Shown: positions 1 to 10,437, counted from the stretch's first letter. The stretch is 64,000 nucleotides of DNA from DATHZQ01 sp035458525 (GCA_035458525.1 DATHZQ010000007.1:1-64000); one strand, 5' to 3'. Made by a program: numbers and translations. The notes: generated by a model not told the origin, from the sequence alone.

Positions 1-31
1 CGTCACAACTCAGATGAAGTCGAAGACCAGG

Positions 32-56
32 AAATCCCCTGTGAGACAGGGGATTT
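32..56 (-). terminator. Stem-loop after tRNA-Phe
   Basis: An 11-bp perfect inverted repeat (32-42 with 46-56) has a 3-nt loop and starts 4 nt past the encoded CCA of tRNA-Phe. Read on the minus strand it closes the Asp-Phe tRNA unit. No long T-tract follows, so it may act as a terminator or as a 3'-processing or stability hairpin. Confidence 0.6.
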
Positions 57-59
57 CGG

Positions 60-135
60 TGGTGGTCAGGGACGGCGTCGATCCGTCGACCTCTGGTTTT
101 TCAGACCAGCGCTCTACCAACTGAGCTACCTGACC
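60..135 (-). tRNA. tRNA-Phe (GAA)
   Basis: The minus strand folds as a complete cloverleaf. The 7-bp acceptor pairs 129-135 with 64-70, the D-arm carries AGCTCAGTTGGTAGAGC, and the anticodon loop CTGAAAA has anticodon GAA (Phe). The T-arm and discriminator A are present and CCA is encoded at 60-62. It is the second gene of a two-tRNA unit, after tRNA-Asp. Confidence 0.95.
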
Positions 136-137
136 AC

Positions 138-161
138 GAAGCCCTGACGAATCAGGGCTTC
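138..161 (-). other. Perfect stem-loop between the two tRNAs
   Basis: GAAGCCCTGA pairs with TCAGGGCTTC around a CGAA loop (10 bp, no mismatch) and fills the whole spacer between tRNA-Asp and tRNA-Phe. In the transcript it could be a processing hairpin or a partial terminator. Its exact fit to the spacer suggests it acts on the tRNA precursor (inference). Confidence 0.6.
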
Positions 162-239
162 TGGCGGGGACGACGAGATTTGAACTCGCGACCTCCGGCT
201 TGACAGGCCGGCGTGAACTCCAGACTTCACCACGCCCCC
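162..239 (-). tRNA. tRNA-Asp (GTC)
   Basis: The minus-strand cloverleaf has acceptor GGGGGCG pairing with CGTCCCC (one G-U), anticodon loop CTGTCAA with anticodon GTC (Asp), T-loop TTCAAAT and encoded CCA at 162-164. It is the first gene of the Asp-Phe unit, an arrangement common in actinobacteria. Confidence 0.95.
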
Positions 240-290
240 AACCGCTCTCCCGACCGAAGCCGAGCGAGCGAGCCGAGTATAGATCCTCCG

Positions 291-1526
291 TCACCGTGGC
301 GACCAGGCGACCCAGGTTCCCCCAGCCACCCGGTTGACCGCTCCGGAGGCCACGTCGGCGACATAGATTCCACGGTCGCCGTCGTAGGTCCCGATGAACG
401 CATAGGCGCTTCCGTCGGGTGCCCACAACGACATGCTCCTGGCGTACTGGTCGTAGAACGGGATGAACTCTCCCAACCATTGGGCGGATGCTTGGAACGT
501 GGGGCCTTCGAGCAACTCGCCGTTGTCCCAGATCGAAATCGCAAACGTCCCCGGGGCGCCCTCCGGCTCCATGACGAGCAGCCGGTCGCCGCCGGGACTC
601 CAGAAGAACCCGAAGGATGGGCCGTCGGTGACCACAGTTCGCTCGCCCGTCTCGAGGTCGATGACCAGCAGCTGATTCGGCGGCACCGGTTCGTCCGTCA
701 ACGCCACGGAAACCGAGTCGCCTTCGCCGCCAAAGGACTGCACGGCCAGGTATCGCTCGCTGGCGCTGACCTCGAAGAAGACGCTCCCGCCGACCTCTGC
801 GAGCGTCTCGAACGCTTCGCCGTCGATCCGCACGATCTGCTGCCCGGCCTCGGTGACGACGGCGACCACGATCCCGCCGTCCGTCCACTGCGGTGCCTGG
901 AAGACACCCGGGGTCACGCCGAGCGCGGCGGCGTTGCCGTCGCTCGACACGAGGTCCAGCCGCTCCGTGCCGACGTGGGCGACCGTCTCGCTTCCGTCCG
1001 GGTTCCACGAGAAGTAATAGGGCGCACCGTCGTCCACCTCCGCCACCGTCAGCACCTCGCCAACGAAGAAACGCTCGTGGATGAGGCCGCCGGTCGCCTT
1101 GTTGCGCAGGGACCCCAGCTCGCCGCCGGACGGTGACCAGGAGAAGTAGAACGGCGGAGCCTCCATTTCGATTCGCAGCTCGCCGCCCCCCATGGCGTCG
1201 GCCACGATGAACTCTGAGTTCGCCCGGTCCGAGTACGCGACGGACTGCCCGTCCGGCGCCCAGATCGGCTGGAACGGGATCTCACCATCGGCGCTCACGA
1301 CGACTTCGCTCGAGCCATCCCGATTCATCGTCACGACCAAGCCTTCCTCGTCGATGATCACCAGGCGATCGACGTCGATCACGGGAGGTGCCGCAGTGGT
1401 CGTGGTCGTGGACGAAGTCGTGGTCGTGGGGTCGGCACTCGTGGTAGTCGGCTCGCTCTCGGAGGTGGTGCACGCGGCGGCGACAAGCAGCAGTGCGGGG
1501 ACGGCTAGACCGATGCCGCGGCGCAT
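291..1526 (-). CDS. TolB-like beta-propeller lipoprotein
   Basis: A 411-residue exported lipoprotein. The signal peptide ends in a lipobox (LLVAAAC, Cys19) and is followed by a Ser/Thr-rich linker (about residues 20-45). The rest holds recurring blade-like motifs of the WSPSG, WAPDG and WNPDG type, as in WD40-like/TolB/PD40 beta-propellers. Such proteins sit on the outer face of the membrane and usually bind a partner or ligand; no catalytic motif is visible. It ends about 50 bp before tRNA-Asp and diverges from the hydrolase gene. The specific role is unknown. Confidence 0.8.
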   Translation of the reverse strand: MRRGIGLAVPALLLVAAACTTSESEPTTTSADPTTTTSSTTTTTAAPPVIDVDRLVIIDEEGLVVTMNRDGSSEVVVSADGEIPFQPIWAPDGQSVAYSDRANSEFIVADAMGGGELRIEMEAPPFYFSWSPSGGELGSLRNKATGGLIHERFFVGEVLTVAEVDDGAPYYFSWNPDGSETVAHVGTERLDLVSSDGNAAALGVTPGVFQAPQWTDGGIVVAVVTEAGQQIVRIDGEAFETLAEVGGSVFFEVSASERYLAVQSFGGEGDSVSVALTDEPVPPNQLLVIDLETGERTVVTDGPSFGFFWSPGGDRLLVMEPEGAPGTFAISIWDNGELLEGPTFQASAQWLGEFIPFYDQYARSMSLWAPDGSAYAFIGTYDGDRGIYVADVASGAVNRVAGGTWVAWSPR

Positions 1527-1619
1527 GTGCCGCCTCTCTCTCGACGTCGTCGGAGGTTACCGACTGCGGTGCGGCTACCACGGTGGCCGCAGCCGTCACC
1601 TGGCCTGTACGCTCGCGCT

Positions 1620-2399
1620 ATGGCACCGGGCGAGCTACTGCATCCGCTGGCCGAAGGCTTCGAGATCGACGCCGACCGGGAGGATGTCGTGTTGCTGCTG
1701 CACGGCTGGACTGGCTCGCCTGCCCACCTTCGGCTTGTCGGCGCCGACCTCGCCGCCGCCGGATACGGTGTCGTTGCTCCGCTGCTGCCGGGGCACGGCA
1801 CGCACATCAGCCACATCGTCGAAACCGGCTGGCAGGACTGGGTGCGGGCCGCGGCCGAGGCTGCGCAACGGATCGAGGACACTGGGGCCCGGCTGCATCT
1901 CGGCGGTCTCTCGATGGGGGGCCTGCTTGCCATCCTCCTGTCCCTGCCGTTCTCCGCGATCTCGCTGACGACGATCAACTCGCCGATCAGCCTGCATTCG
2001 CGTACCGCCTTCTTCTCGCCGCTGCTCCGCGGGTCCGGAAGGGTGCGCCGCTACCCGTCACCGGATCGCCATCCCGAGTTCGCCGAGGACTACGCCCATC
2101 ACTATGAGGGCACGCCCGTCGGCTCCGTCGCCGACGTGCTCGTTCTGATCCGTGCCGCCAAGAGGGCACTGCCCCGCGTCGCCGCCCCCAGCCTCGTCAT
2201 CCAGTCTCGGATCGACGAGACGGTTCGGCCCGAGAGTGCCGCCTACATCTACGGCCGCCTGGGCGCACCGTTCAAACGTCTCGTGTGGCTCGAAGCGTCC
2301 GCCCACGTGGCCACCCTCGATTCCGAGCGACATCGGGTGGCAGAGGAGATGGTCCGTCATCTGCGGGATGCCAAAGGACTTGCGTCTCTGCATCCCTGA
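1620..2399 (+). CDS. Alpha/beta hydrolase (Est30-like carboxylesterase)
   Basis: A 259-residue cytoplasmic serine hydrolase. The oxyanion-hole motif LLLHGWTGSP (about 26-34), the nucleophile elbow GLSMGG with Ser98, an Asp in the SRIDETV segment and a His in SAHVATLD form a complete triad in canonical order. Length and spacing match small carboxylesterases / monoacylglycerol lipases of the Est30 type. The frame is open upstream to 1527, but ATG 1620 gives the family's normal N-terminus. The acetyl-CoA synthetase gene follows 47 nt later on the same strand. The substrate cannot be read from the sequence. Confidence 0.85.
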   Translation: MAPGELLHPLAEGFEIDADREDVVLLLHGWTGSPAHLRLVGADLAAAGYGVVAPLLPGHGTHISHIVETGWQDWVRAAAEAAQRIEDTGARLHLGGLSMGGLLAILLSLPFSAISLTTINSPISLHSRTAFFSPLLRGSGRVRRYPSPDRHPEFAEDYAHHYEGTPVGSVADVLVLIRAAKRALPRVAAPSLVIQSRIDETVRPESAAYIYGRLGAPFKRLVWLEASAHVATLDSERHRVAEEMVRHLRDAKGLASLHP

Positions 2400-2446
2400 C
2401 GGGCTCGACCGATAGCATTGTCTGGCCTGAGTTGAGAGGAGCGGTA

Positions 2447-4402
2447 GTGACCGACACGCAACGTGCACTCGAGAACCTGCTGAGCGAGGACCGGGTCTTC
2501 CCTCCCTCAGAAGAGTTCGTCGCTGCAGCAAATGCCGACAGCTCGATCTACGAGCGGGCCGACGCCGATTGGCAAGCCTTCTGGCACGCCCAGGCGCTCG
2601 AGCGCGTCACCTGGTTCAAGGAGCCGACCGTCGTACTCGACGACTCGAATCCGCCGTTCTACAAGTGGTTCAGCGACGGCGAGCTCAATCTCGCCTACAA
2701 CTGTCTCGACCGCCACCTCGACACCCAGGGCGACAAAGTCGCCTACCACTGGGTCGGTGAGCCGGGCGACACGCGCACCATCACCTACCGCGACCTCTAC
2801 GAAGAGGTGGGGCGCTTCGCCAACGGGCTGAAGTCGCTCGGTGTCGGCAAGGGTGATCGCGTGGCGATCTACATGGGCATGATTCCTGAGCTTCCGATCG
2901 CGATGCTGGCGTGCGCCCGTATAGGCGCCATCCACTCCGTCGTGTTCGGAGGGTTCTCCTCAGATTCGCTCGGCGATCGCATCGAAGACGCCCAGGCCAA
3001 GCTGCTCATCACCCAAGACGGCTCGTGGCGCCGCGGCTCGGTGGTCCCGCTCAAAGCGGCCGCCGATGTCTCGGCGGCTCGATGCCCGTCCATCGAGCAC
3101 GTCGTGGTCGTCAACCGGATCGACAACGAGGTGACGATGGAGGATGGCCGCGACGTCTGGTATCACGACGTCGTCGCCGGTCAGGACACCGAGTGCGCGG
3201 CCGAGGTGATGAACGCCGAGGACCCGCTCTACATCCTCTACACGTCCGGTACCACCGGGAAGCCCAAGGGCATCGTCCACACCCAAGCCGGGTATCTCAC
3301 CGGGATCACGACGACGCATCACTATGTGTTCGACATTCAGCCGGATGACATCTACTGGTGCGGCGCCGACATCGGCTGGGTCACCGGCCACAGCTACATC
3401 GTCTACGGGCCGCTCGCCAACGGCGTGACCGGGGTGATGTACGAGGGTGCTCCGAACCAACCGGATTTCGATCGGCTGTGGCAGATCATCGAGGACTACC
3501 GGGTCACCGTCTTCTACACGGCCCCGACCGCGATCAGGGCGTTCATGAAGTGGGGTGACGAGTACCCGGACAAGCACGATCTCTCCTCGATCCGGGTGCT
3601 GGGCACGGTGGGCGAGCCCATCAATCCCGAGGCGTGGATGTGGTACCACGAGCACATCGGCGGCTCGCGGACCCCGATCGTCGACACGTGGTGGCAGACC
3701 GAGACCGGCGCCATCATGATCACGCCGCTGCCGGGTGCGGTCGCCACCAAGCCGGGCTCGGCGACACGCCCCTTCCCGGGCATCGGTGCCGACGTCGTCG
3801 ACGACGACGGCAACTCCGTGCCGCTCGGCGGTGGCGGCTATCTCGTGATCAAGCGGCCGTGGCCCTCCATGCTCCGGACCATCTACGGCGACGACAAGCG
3901 GTACGTGGACACGTACTGGTCGAAGTTCCCCGGGATGTATTTCCCGGGTGACGGGTGCAAGCGCGACATGGACGGCTACTTCTGGCTGCTGGGCCGGGTG
4001 GACGACATCATGCTCGTGTCCGGCCACAACATCTCGACTACCGAGGTCGAGTCTGCGCTGGTTTCGCACACGTCTGTTGCCGAAGCGGCGGTGGTTGGTC
4101 GCAAGGACGACGTGACCGGCCAGGCGATCGCTGCGTTCGTCACCCTGCGCGGTGGCGTGGAAGGCAACGAGGACCTGCTGGCCGAGTTGCGCAACCACGT
4201 GGCGTCGACGATCGGCCCGATCGCCAAACCGGCCAGCATCGTCTTCACCGACGATCTGCCCAAGACCCGGTCAGGGAAGATCATGCGACGGCTGCTCAAG
4301 GACATCTCCGAGAACCGACAGCTCGGTGACGTCACCACGCTCGCCAACGCCGACATCGTCGACGAGATCGCATCGAAGGCACAAGCCGGAACCGACGACT
4401 GA
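2447..4402 (+). CDS. acsA: Acetyl-CoA synthetase
   Basis: This enzyme activates acetate with ATP and CoA, via acetyl-adenylate, to acetyl-CoA. The 651-residue product is the normal Acs length. The adenylate-forming P-loop YTSGTTGKPKG lies at 265-275, and the acetate-binding and hinge regions (DTWWQTETG, FPGDGCKRD) are present. The C-terminal catalytic/acetylation Lys is in KTRSGKIMRR (Lys611). The open frame runs back to 2285 and overlaps the hydrolase gene, but GTG 2447, behind a GAGAGGAG ribosome-binding site, gives the family N-terminus. Lys611 is the usual target of Pat-type acetyltransferases in this family. Confidence 0.96.
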   Translation: MTDTQRALENLLSEDRVFPPSEEFVAAANADSSIYERADADWQAFWHAQALERVTWFKEPTVVLDDSNPPFYKWFSDGELNLAYNCLDRHLDTQGDKVAYHWVGEPGDTRTITYRDLYEEVGRFANGLKSLGVGKGDRVAIYMGMIPELPIAMLACARIGAIHSVVFGGFSSDSLGDRIEDAQAKLLITQDGSWRRGSVVPLKAAADVSAARCPSIEHVVVVNRIDNEVTMEDGRDVWYHDVVAGQDTECAAEVMNAEDPLYILYTSGTTGKPKGIVHTQAGYLTGITTTHHYVFDIQPDDIYWCGADIGWVTGHSYIVYGPLANGVTGVMYEGAPNQPDFDRLWQIIEDYRVTVFYTAPTAIRAFMKWGDEYPDKHDLSSIRVLGTVGEPINPEAWMWYHEHIGGSRTPIVDTWWQTETGAIMITPLPGAVATKPGSATRPFPGIGADVVDDDGNSVPLGGGGYLVIKRPWPSMLRTIYGDDKRYVDTYWSKFPGMYFPGDGCKRDMDGYFWLLGRVDDIMLVSGHNISTTEVESALVSHTSVAEAAVVGRKDDVTGQAIAAFVTLRGGVEGNEDLLAELRNHVASTIGPIAKPASIVFTDDLPKTRSGKIMRRLLKDISENRQLGDVTTLANADIVDEIASKAQAGTDD

Positions 4403-4613
4403 GTTGCCGGGATAGTCCCCCACGAAGTGAGGGAAGGTACCGCAGACGCAGCGAAGCGGATTCCTGGGGTAGGGGGTGGCTCGATCGCTCCGCGACCGAA
4501 GACGTTGCCCCGTCTGCGGTACATTCCCAGCTTCCGCGAGACACGGGAATACGGCTACCTGCACAGATAGTTGTACAGTGCAACCACCCCAGTCGTCCCG
4601 AATGTGAGCCGAC
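4403..4613. other. Highly structured intergenic region after acsA
   Basis: Three inverted repeats follow the acsA stop. A hairpin occupies 4416-4434 (TCCC/CAC arms around GAA). A perfect 12-bp pair GTACCGCAGACG lies at 4437-4448 and 4511-4522, 62 nt apart. ATTCCC at 4523-4528 pairs with GGGAAT at 4545-4550. TTGTACAGTGCAA near 4570-4582 is a near-palindrome that could be an operator. No convincing coding frame was seen. It could be a terminator complex, a small RNA or a degenerate repeat element. Confidence 0.5.
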
Positions 4614-5600
<987 letters not shown>

Positions 5601-5643
5601 TTGCGGCTGATAGTGTCGGCCAGCGGGCAGGGAGGTCGACGCC

Positions 5644-6849
5644 ATGGCCGTATTGGGCAAGTCGGATGTCACACGCACGGCGAGCTGGCTGCGGTCGGGA
5701 CTGCGGGCGGCGGAGGCCGTCGGGCGCATCGAGACGGCCCGCGATGAACCGCTGGCCACAGGCTTTCTGATCGCCGGGGATCAGCTCGGCGAGCAATTCG
5801 CCGGGCAGCCGATCTTCCTCACGGTCGATTACGCGTTCAACGAAATCGCCGGACGCACCGCCGATCATGTCGTCTTCGAAGGCCTCTATGACGACCCGAC
5901 TGCCGCTGCCGATGTTGGCATTCGAGACGTCCTGTGGTCGTCCCAGGAGCTGCACGCCGCCGTCTGCCTGCTCGATGGCCGGCCCGGTGCGATCGATGGT
6001 CTTCGTGCGGCGCCATTGCGGCCGACGCCAGGTGCCGAGGGGTACACGCGGGCCTGGGTCGTCGGGTATCCAAAGGGCTTGAGCCTGGCGATGGGGCTCG
6101 AGGACAACGAGGTCATCGCGCTCGAGGGGCCGATGATGCACTACCGGACGGCCACGGAGCCGGGCTCTGGCGGAAGCCCGGTGTTCAACGATTACTGGGA
6201 GGTCGTGGCGATCCATGTGCTCGGTCGAGTAGACAAGGGATACAACGCCGGCACTCTGCTCGACGTGGTGCTCGAGGAAGCGCAAGATGCGCTGCGCCTC
6301 AAGAAGTTCGTTGCGTCCTCGGACCCCGCTGCAAGTCCTGTGACCCCGAGTGAGCGACGCGGGACGCTGTCGGCCTTCATCTCGTACAACAGCAACGACG
6401 TGCAGTTCGCCGAGCGCCTCTACACCGCGTTGCAGGGCCGCGGTGTGCGCTGCTGGTGGGACAAGCGTGACATGGCGCCGGGCGACATCATCGACGCCGG
6501 AATCCAAGCCGGCATCAAGGAGTCAGACCGAATACTGCTGTGCTGCTCGAAGAACTCACTCGGCGACAGCGCGTGGGTGGATGCCGAGCTGGAGTTTGCG
6601 TTCGAACGGGAACGGAAGCTTCACAAAGCGTCCGGCAGCGCCAAGTCCGTCGTGATACCGCTCAACCTCGATGGCTATCTGTTCGACGGCTTCGAAGGGC
6701 CCAAAGGACCACAACTCAGGAAGCGATCCGCCGCCGACTTCACCCAATGGCGTCAACCCGAGGCCTTCGAGGGCGCAGTCGTTGATCTGCTGAGGGCGCT
6801 CACAACGGACGAGGAGACGAGCGACGCGGGTGACGACGGCACCGATTGA
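5644..6849 (+). CDS. Trypsin-like (inactive?) domain fused to TIR domain
   Basis: A 401-residue two-domain protein with no signal peptide. Residues about 15-225 resemble a chymotrypsin-fold protease domain: ATGFLIAGD near 39-47 and the nucleophile-type loop EPGSGGSPV with Ser178. The histidine segment, normally LTNHHV, reads LTVDYAF at 59-65, so the catalytic His is missing. Residues about 242-375 form a TIR domain starting LSAFISYNSND, with SAWVDAELEFA holding the Glu (315) that in NAD-cleaving TIRs is catalytic. Protease-like sensors fused to TIR effectors are known in bacterial conflict and stress systems. Here the N-terminal part probably senses rather than cleaves (inference). No partner gene is adjacent. 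Confidence 0.75.
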   Translation: MAVLGKSDVTRTASWLRSGLRAAEAVGRIETARDEPLATGFLIAGDQLGEQFAGQPIFLTVDYAFNEIAGRTADHVVFEGLYDDPTAAADVGIRDVLWSSQELHAAVCLLDGRPGAIDGLRAAPLRPTPGAEGYTRAWVVGYPKGLSLAMGLEDNEVIALEGPMMHYRTATEPGSGGSPVFNDYWEVVAIHVLGRVDKGYNAGTLLDVVLEEAQDALRLKKFVASSDPAASPVTPSERRGTLSAFISYNSNDVQFAERLYTALQGRGVRCWWDKRDMAPGDIIDAGIQAGIKESDRILLCCSKNSLGDSAWVDAELEFAFERERKLHKASGSAKSVVIPLNLDGYLFDGFEGPKGPQLRKRSAADFTQWRQPEAFEGAVVDLLRALTTDEETSDAGDDGTD

Positions 6850-6861
6850 GCGACGGCACGC

Positions 6862-8583
6862 CTACTCCGCTTGGCCGGTGCGGACGTCGGCGGCGCCCAT
6901 GCGGGCGGCGTCTGCGGTGTGGTCGTCGGGCATCGACTGAGAGTCGAGCTCCGCGGCCACCCGAGCGTCGTAATGCTCCAGCTCCCGCGCTCGGACGGCG
7001 TCGCTCCAGCCGAGCACTTCGCCCATCAGCTGTGCGGCGTCCCGCGCAGCAGCCAGGCCCCGGTCGTCCGTCTCGATGGAGATCCGCGTACGCCGGGTGA
7101 GCACGTCGTCGAGGTGGAGCGCACCCTCGTGGCTGGCGGCGTATCGAATCTCCGCACGGAGATATCCGGGGGCGCCGATGACGGGATCTGCCAGCGCAGG
7201 CTCCTCACGCATGAGGTGGAGGAGCTCCGTGGTCCTTGACCCGTACCGGCCAACGAGACGCTGCACCTCGGACGCTGCGATTCCTGCGTCATTACCCAAT
7301 CGGCGGGCTGCCGCATTGACCTGCTCGAAACCCTCGGCACCGATGAGCGGCGTCGTCGCGGTCTGTGACGATCGCACACGCACGCCCATCTGCTCGGCCG
7401 CAACGTCGACGGTGTCCTCGGCCATCACTCGGTAGGTGGTGTACTTGCCGCCGGCCACGGTCACGAGACCCGGTGCGCGCACGACAACCGCATGCTCCCG
7501 GCTCAGCTTGCTGGTCGCATCGGTCTCGCCGGTGAGCAGCGGCCGCAACCCGGCGTACACCCCGATGATGTCGTCCGTGCCGATGGGGTCCGTCAGCACG
7601 CTGTTCACGTGTTCGAGGATGTACGAGATGTCGGTCTGGGACGCGGCCGGATGGGCGAGTCCGAGGTCCCATGGGGTATCCGTCGTGCCGATGATCCAGA
7701 ACGTCCCCCACGGGATCATGAACAGGACGGACTTCTCGGTTCGAATGATCATGCCGGTGCCCGATTCGATGCGGCTGCGGGGCACCACGAGGTGGATGCC
7801 CTTCGACGCCGTGACCTGGCGCCCGTGCTCGCCGACCATGTCTTCGATGAAGTCGGTCCACACGCCCGTTGCGTTGACGACCGCCTTCGCCCGGATCGTC
7901 AGATCGCGGCCCGACTCGAGATCGACGGCTTCCACAGCGTCGACCTTGGTCTCGGTGCGGTGGAGGCCGGTGGCCCTGACACTCGTCGCCACGGCGGCGC
8001 CCAGGCCGGCGGCGGTCCGGGCCACGCTCATGGTGTGGCGGGCGTCGTCGACCTGCGCGTCCCAGTAGCGCAGACCACCGACCAGGGAATCTTTGCGCAA
8101 CGCCGGCATGAGCTCGAGTGCGCTGGTTCGCGACAGATGGCGGTGCCAGGGGAGCACGTTGGTGCGCGAAACGGTGGCCATGACGTCGTAGAGCCCAACG
8201 CCTGCTCCCACGTAGAAGCGTTCCCAGAAGCGGTGCTGCAGCGGATAGAGGAAGGACACGGGGTTGACGAGGTGGGGAGCGAGGGTCGACAGCAGCAGAC
8301 CACGTTCATGGAGGGCCTCGAAGACCAGCCTGAACTCGAATTGCTCGAGGTAGCGCAACCCTCCGTGGATGAGCTTGGAGGATCGGCTCGAGGTGCCGGA
8401 CGCCAGGTCCCGCTGCTCGATGAGCGCCACGGACAGTCCGCGCGTCGCAGCATCCAGCGCGGTGCCTGCGCCGGTGACCCCCGCACCGATCACGACGAGG
8501 TCGAACGCCTCGTCGGCGAGGCGATCAAGCGTCGTGATCCGCTCGTTTGGACCGAGAACTGAGGCGGCGCGATCAAGGCTCAT
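6862..8583 (-). CDS. glpD: Glycerol-3-phosphate dehydrogenase (FAD)
   Basis: This enzyme oxidises sn-glycerol-3-phosphate to dihydroxyacetone phosphate and passes electrons to quinone at the membrane. The 573-residue product has the FAD Rossmann motif VVIGAGVTGAG (31-41), the family signature SSKLIHGGLRYLEQ (about 69-82) and the C-terminal DAO_C domain. ATG 8583 was chosen because the upstream 17 codons add no family sequence. The gene diverges from the phosphohexomutase gene and ends 13 bp after the convergent TIR fusion gene. Confidence 0.93.
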   Translation of the reverse strand: MSLDRAASVLGPNERITTLDRLADEAFDLVVIGAGVTGAGTALDAATRGLSVALIEQRDLASGTSSRSSKLIHGGLRYLEQFEFRLVFEALHERGLLLSTLAPHLVNPVSFLYPLQHRFWERFYVGAGVGLYDVMATVSRTNVLPWHRHLSRTSALELMPALRKDSLVGGLRYWDAQVDDARHTMSVARTAAGLGAAVATSVRATGLHRTETKVDAVEAVDLESGRDLTIRAKAVVNATGVWTDFIEDMVGEHGRQVTASKGIHLVVPRSRIESGTGMIIRTEKSVLFMIPWGTFWIIGTTDTPWDLGLAHPAASQTDISYILEHVNSVLTDPIGTDDIIGVYAGLRPLLTGETDATSKLSREHAVVVRAPGLVTVAGGKYTTYRVMAEDTVDVAAEQMGVRVRSSQTATTPLIGAEGFEQVNAAARRLGNDAGIAASEVQRLVGRYGSRTTELLHLMREEPALADPVIGAPGYLRAEIRYAASHEGALHLDDVLTRRTRISIETDDRGLAAARDAAQLMGEVLGWSDAVRARELEHYDARVAAELDSQSMPDDHTADAARMGAADVRTGQAE

Positions 8584-8651
8584 ATGCTGATTCTGGCGCG
8601 GGATCGGTGCAGAGGAGAATCGGCCGGAGGGCACTTGTAGGCTCGCCCCCT

Positions 8652-10367
8652 ATGAGCACCATCCCTGAAGATCTCGCCGCACGCACCCGAGCCTGGATCG
8701 ACGGTGACCCGGATCCTGAGACTCGCACCGAACTGGAACAGCTCCTCGACGACGGAAACGCAGAAGAGCTGGCGGAGCGCATGGCCGGCTCCCTCGCATT
8801 CGGCACCGCCGGGCTGCGTGGCCGCGTCGAGGCTGGCTCGAATCGCATGAATCGTGCGGTCGTGATCCGGACGACTGCCGGCCTGGCGGACTACCTGTTG
8901 CGCCGCGGCGGCGAAGGCCCGGTCGTGGTGGGTTTCGACGCTCGGCTGTCGAGCCGAGTCTTCATGGAGGACACGGTCGGTGTGCTCGTCGCCGCAGGCA
9001 TCCCCGTGCGGTACTTCGATGAGCCGGTGCCCACCCCCATCGTGGCGTACGCAGCGCTTGCGGCGGACGCCCGGGCGGCGATCGTGATCACGGCCAGCCA
9101 CAACCCGCCGAAGGACAACGGATACAAGGTCTACGACGCCAACGGGGCGCAGATCATTCCCCCCGTCGATCGCGACATCGCGGCGGCCATCGACAACGTG
9201 GGCGCCGCAAGCGACGTGCCGCTGGTCGACTCCCCGCTGTCGCATTCCATGGTGGCGCCGGTCGACGCCGCCGTCTTCGACCGCTACCTCACCGACCTCG
9301 CTGCCGCTCGCAACATCGATCCCGCCGGCAAAGCGATCCGGATCGTCTACTCGCCGATGCACGGGGTGGGCGGCCGCTACGTCGTCTCCGCATTGGCGCA
9401 CTTCGGCTACGGCAACGTGAGCCCCGTTGTGGAGCAGTTCGCCCCCGACGGGCACTTTCCAACCGTCGCGTTCCCCAACCCGGAGGAGCCCGGCGCTCTC
9501 GACCTGGCGCTCGCCCAAGCCGAGAGGGAGAACGCCGACCTCATCATTGCCAACGACCCCGACACCGATCGCCTCGCCGTGAGCGTCGTCGGTCACGACG
9601 GGGCTTGGACCCCGCTCACCGGCAATCAGATCGGCGTGTTGCTCGCCGACTACATCCTGAGCACCACGTCGGAGCGGCGACCCATCGTGATCAGCTCGAT
9701 CGTCTCCTCGCCGATGTTGGAGTCGATCGCCGAGGCCCACGGCGCCTTCTTCACCCAGACGCTCACGGGGTTCAAGTGGATCTGGAACGCAGCGCTCGAC
9801 TTGCAGGAGGCCGGGCAAGGCCGCTTCGTGTTTGGCTACGAGGAAGCTCTCGGCTACTCGGTCGCTCCGGGCGTCCGGGACAAGGACGGTATCAGTGCCT
9901 CGGTGTTGTTCGCCGACCTGACTGCCCACGCCGGGGACGCAGGCACCGATGTGATGGGCCGCCTCGAAGCGCTCTACCGGCGGCACGGTCTGTGGGTCTC
10001 GACCCAGCGGAGCGTGGTACGCCCTGGGACCGAAGGCGCCGCGGAGATCGCCGCGGCGATGCAACGGCTGGGGGCCGGCCCACCCGAGGCGCTCGGCGAA
10101 ATACCCGTCGTGAACGTGACCGACTTCCGAGTCGGTGCCGGGGCCCGTCCTCGATATCTGGCCGCCACGCCGCTCGTGGCCCTCGACCTCGGGCAGAAGG
10201 GTCGCGTGCTGGTCCGTCCTTCCGGGACCGAGCCGAAGTTGAAGATCTACGTCGACCTCACCGCACCCTTGGCGGACGGTGCCATCGTCGCCGATGCTGA
10301 GCGTGTGTTGCTCGACGAAGCCGCGGCGCTTGCCGAGCTGGTCGTCGGTCATCTCGGATTGGGCTGA
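8652..10367 (+). CDS. Phosphoglucomutase/phosphomannomutase
   Basis: A 571-residue alpha-D-phosphohexomutase, cytoplasmic, interconverting hexose 1- and 6-phosphates. All four signature loops are present: phosphoserine loop TASHNPPKDNGYK (Ser149), Mg loop NDPDTDRLAVS, sugar loop GYEEALGYSV and phosphate loop VRPSGTEPKLKIY. The length and the EEAL version of the sugar loop fit the PgcA-type enzymes that act on glucose and mannose phosphates. The start is at ATG 8652; the frame is open further upstream, but that stretch lies in the glpD promoter area. An aldolase gene follows. Confidence 0.92.
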   Translation: MSTIPEDLAARTRAWIDGDPDPETRTELEQLLDDGNAEELAERMAGSLAFGTAGLRGRVEAGSNRMNRAVVIRTTAGLADYLLRRGGEGPVVVGFDARLSSRVFMEDTVGVLVAAGIPVRYFDEPVPTPIVAYAALAADARAAIVITASHNPPKDNGYKVYDANGAQIIPPVDRDIAAAIDNVGAASDVPLVDSPLSHSMVAPVDAAVFDRYLTDLAAARNIDPAGKAIRIVYSPMHGVGGRYVVSALAHFGYGNVSPVVEQFAPDGHFPTVAFPNPEEPGALDLALAQAERENADLIIANDPDTDRLAVSVVGHDGAWTPLTGNQIGVLLADYILSTTSERRPIVISSIVSSPMLESIAEAHGAFFTQTLTGFKWIWNAALDLQEAGQGRFVFGYEEALGYSVAPGVRDKDGISASVLFADLTAHAGDAGTDVMGRLEALYRRHGLWVSTQRSVVRPGTEGAAEIAAAMQRLGAGPPEALGEIPVVNVTDFRVGAGARPRYLAATPLVALDLGQKGRVLVRPSGTEPKLKIYVDLTAPLADGAIVADAERVLLDEAAALAELVVGHLGLG

Positions 10368-10437
10368 TTGGCCTGGTTCGTCCGGCGAAACATCGGCCAT
10401 AATTGGCCCGACACCACCCTGCTCGAGGAGATTTGAC

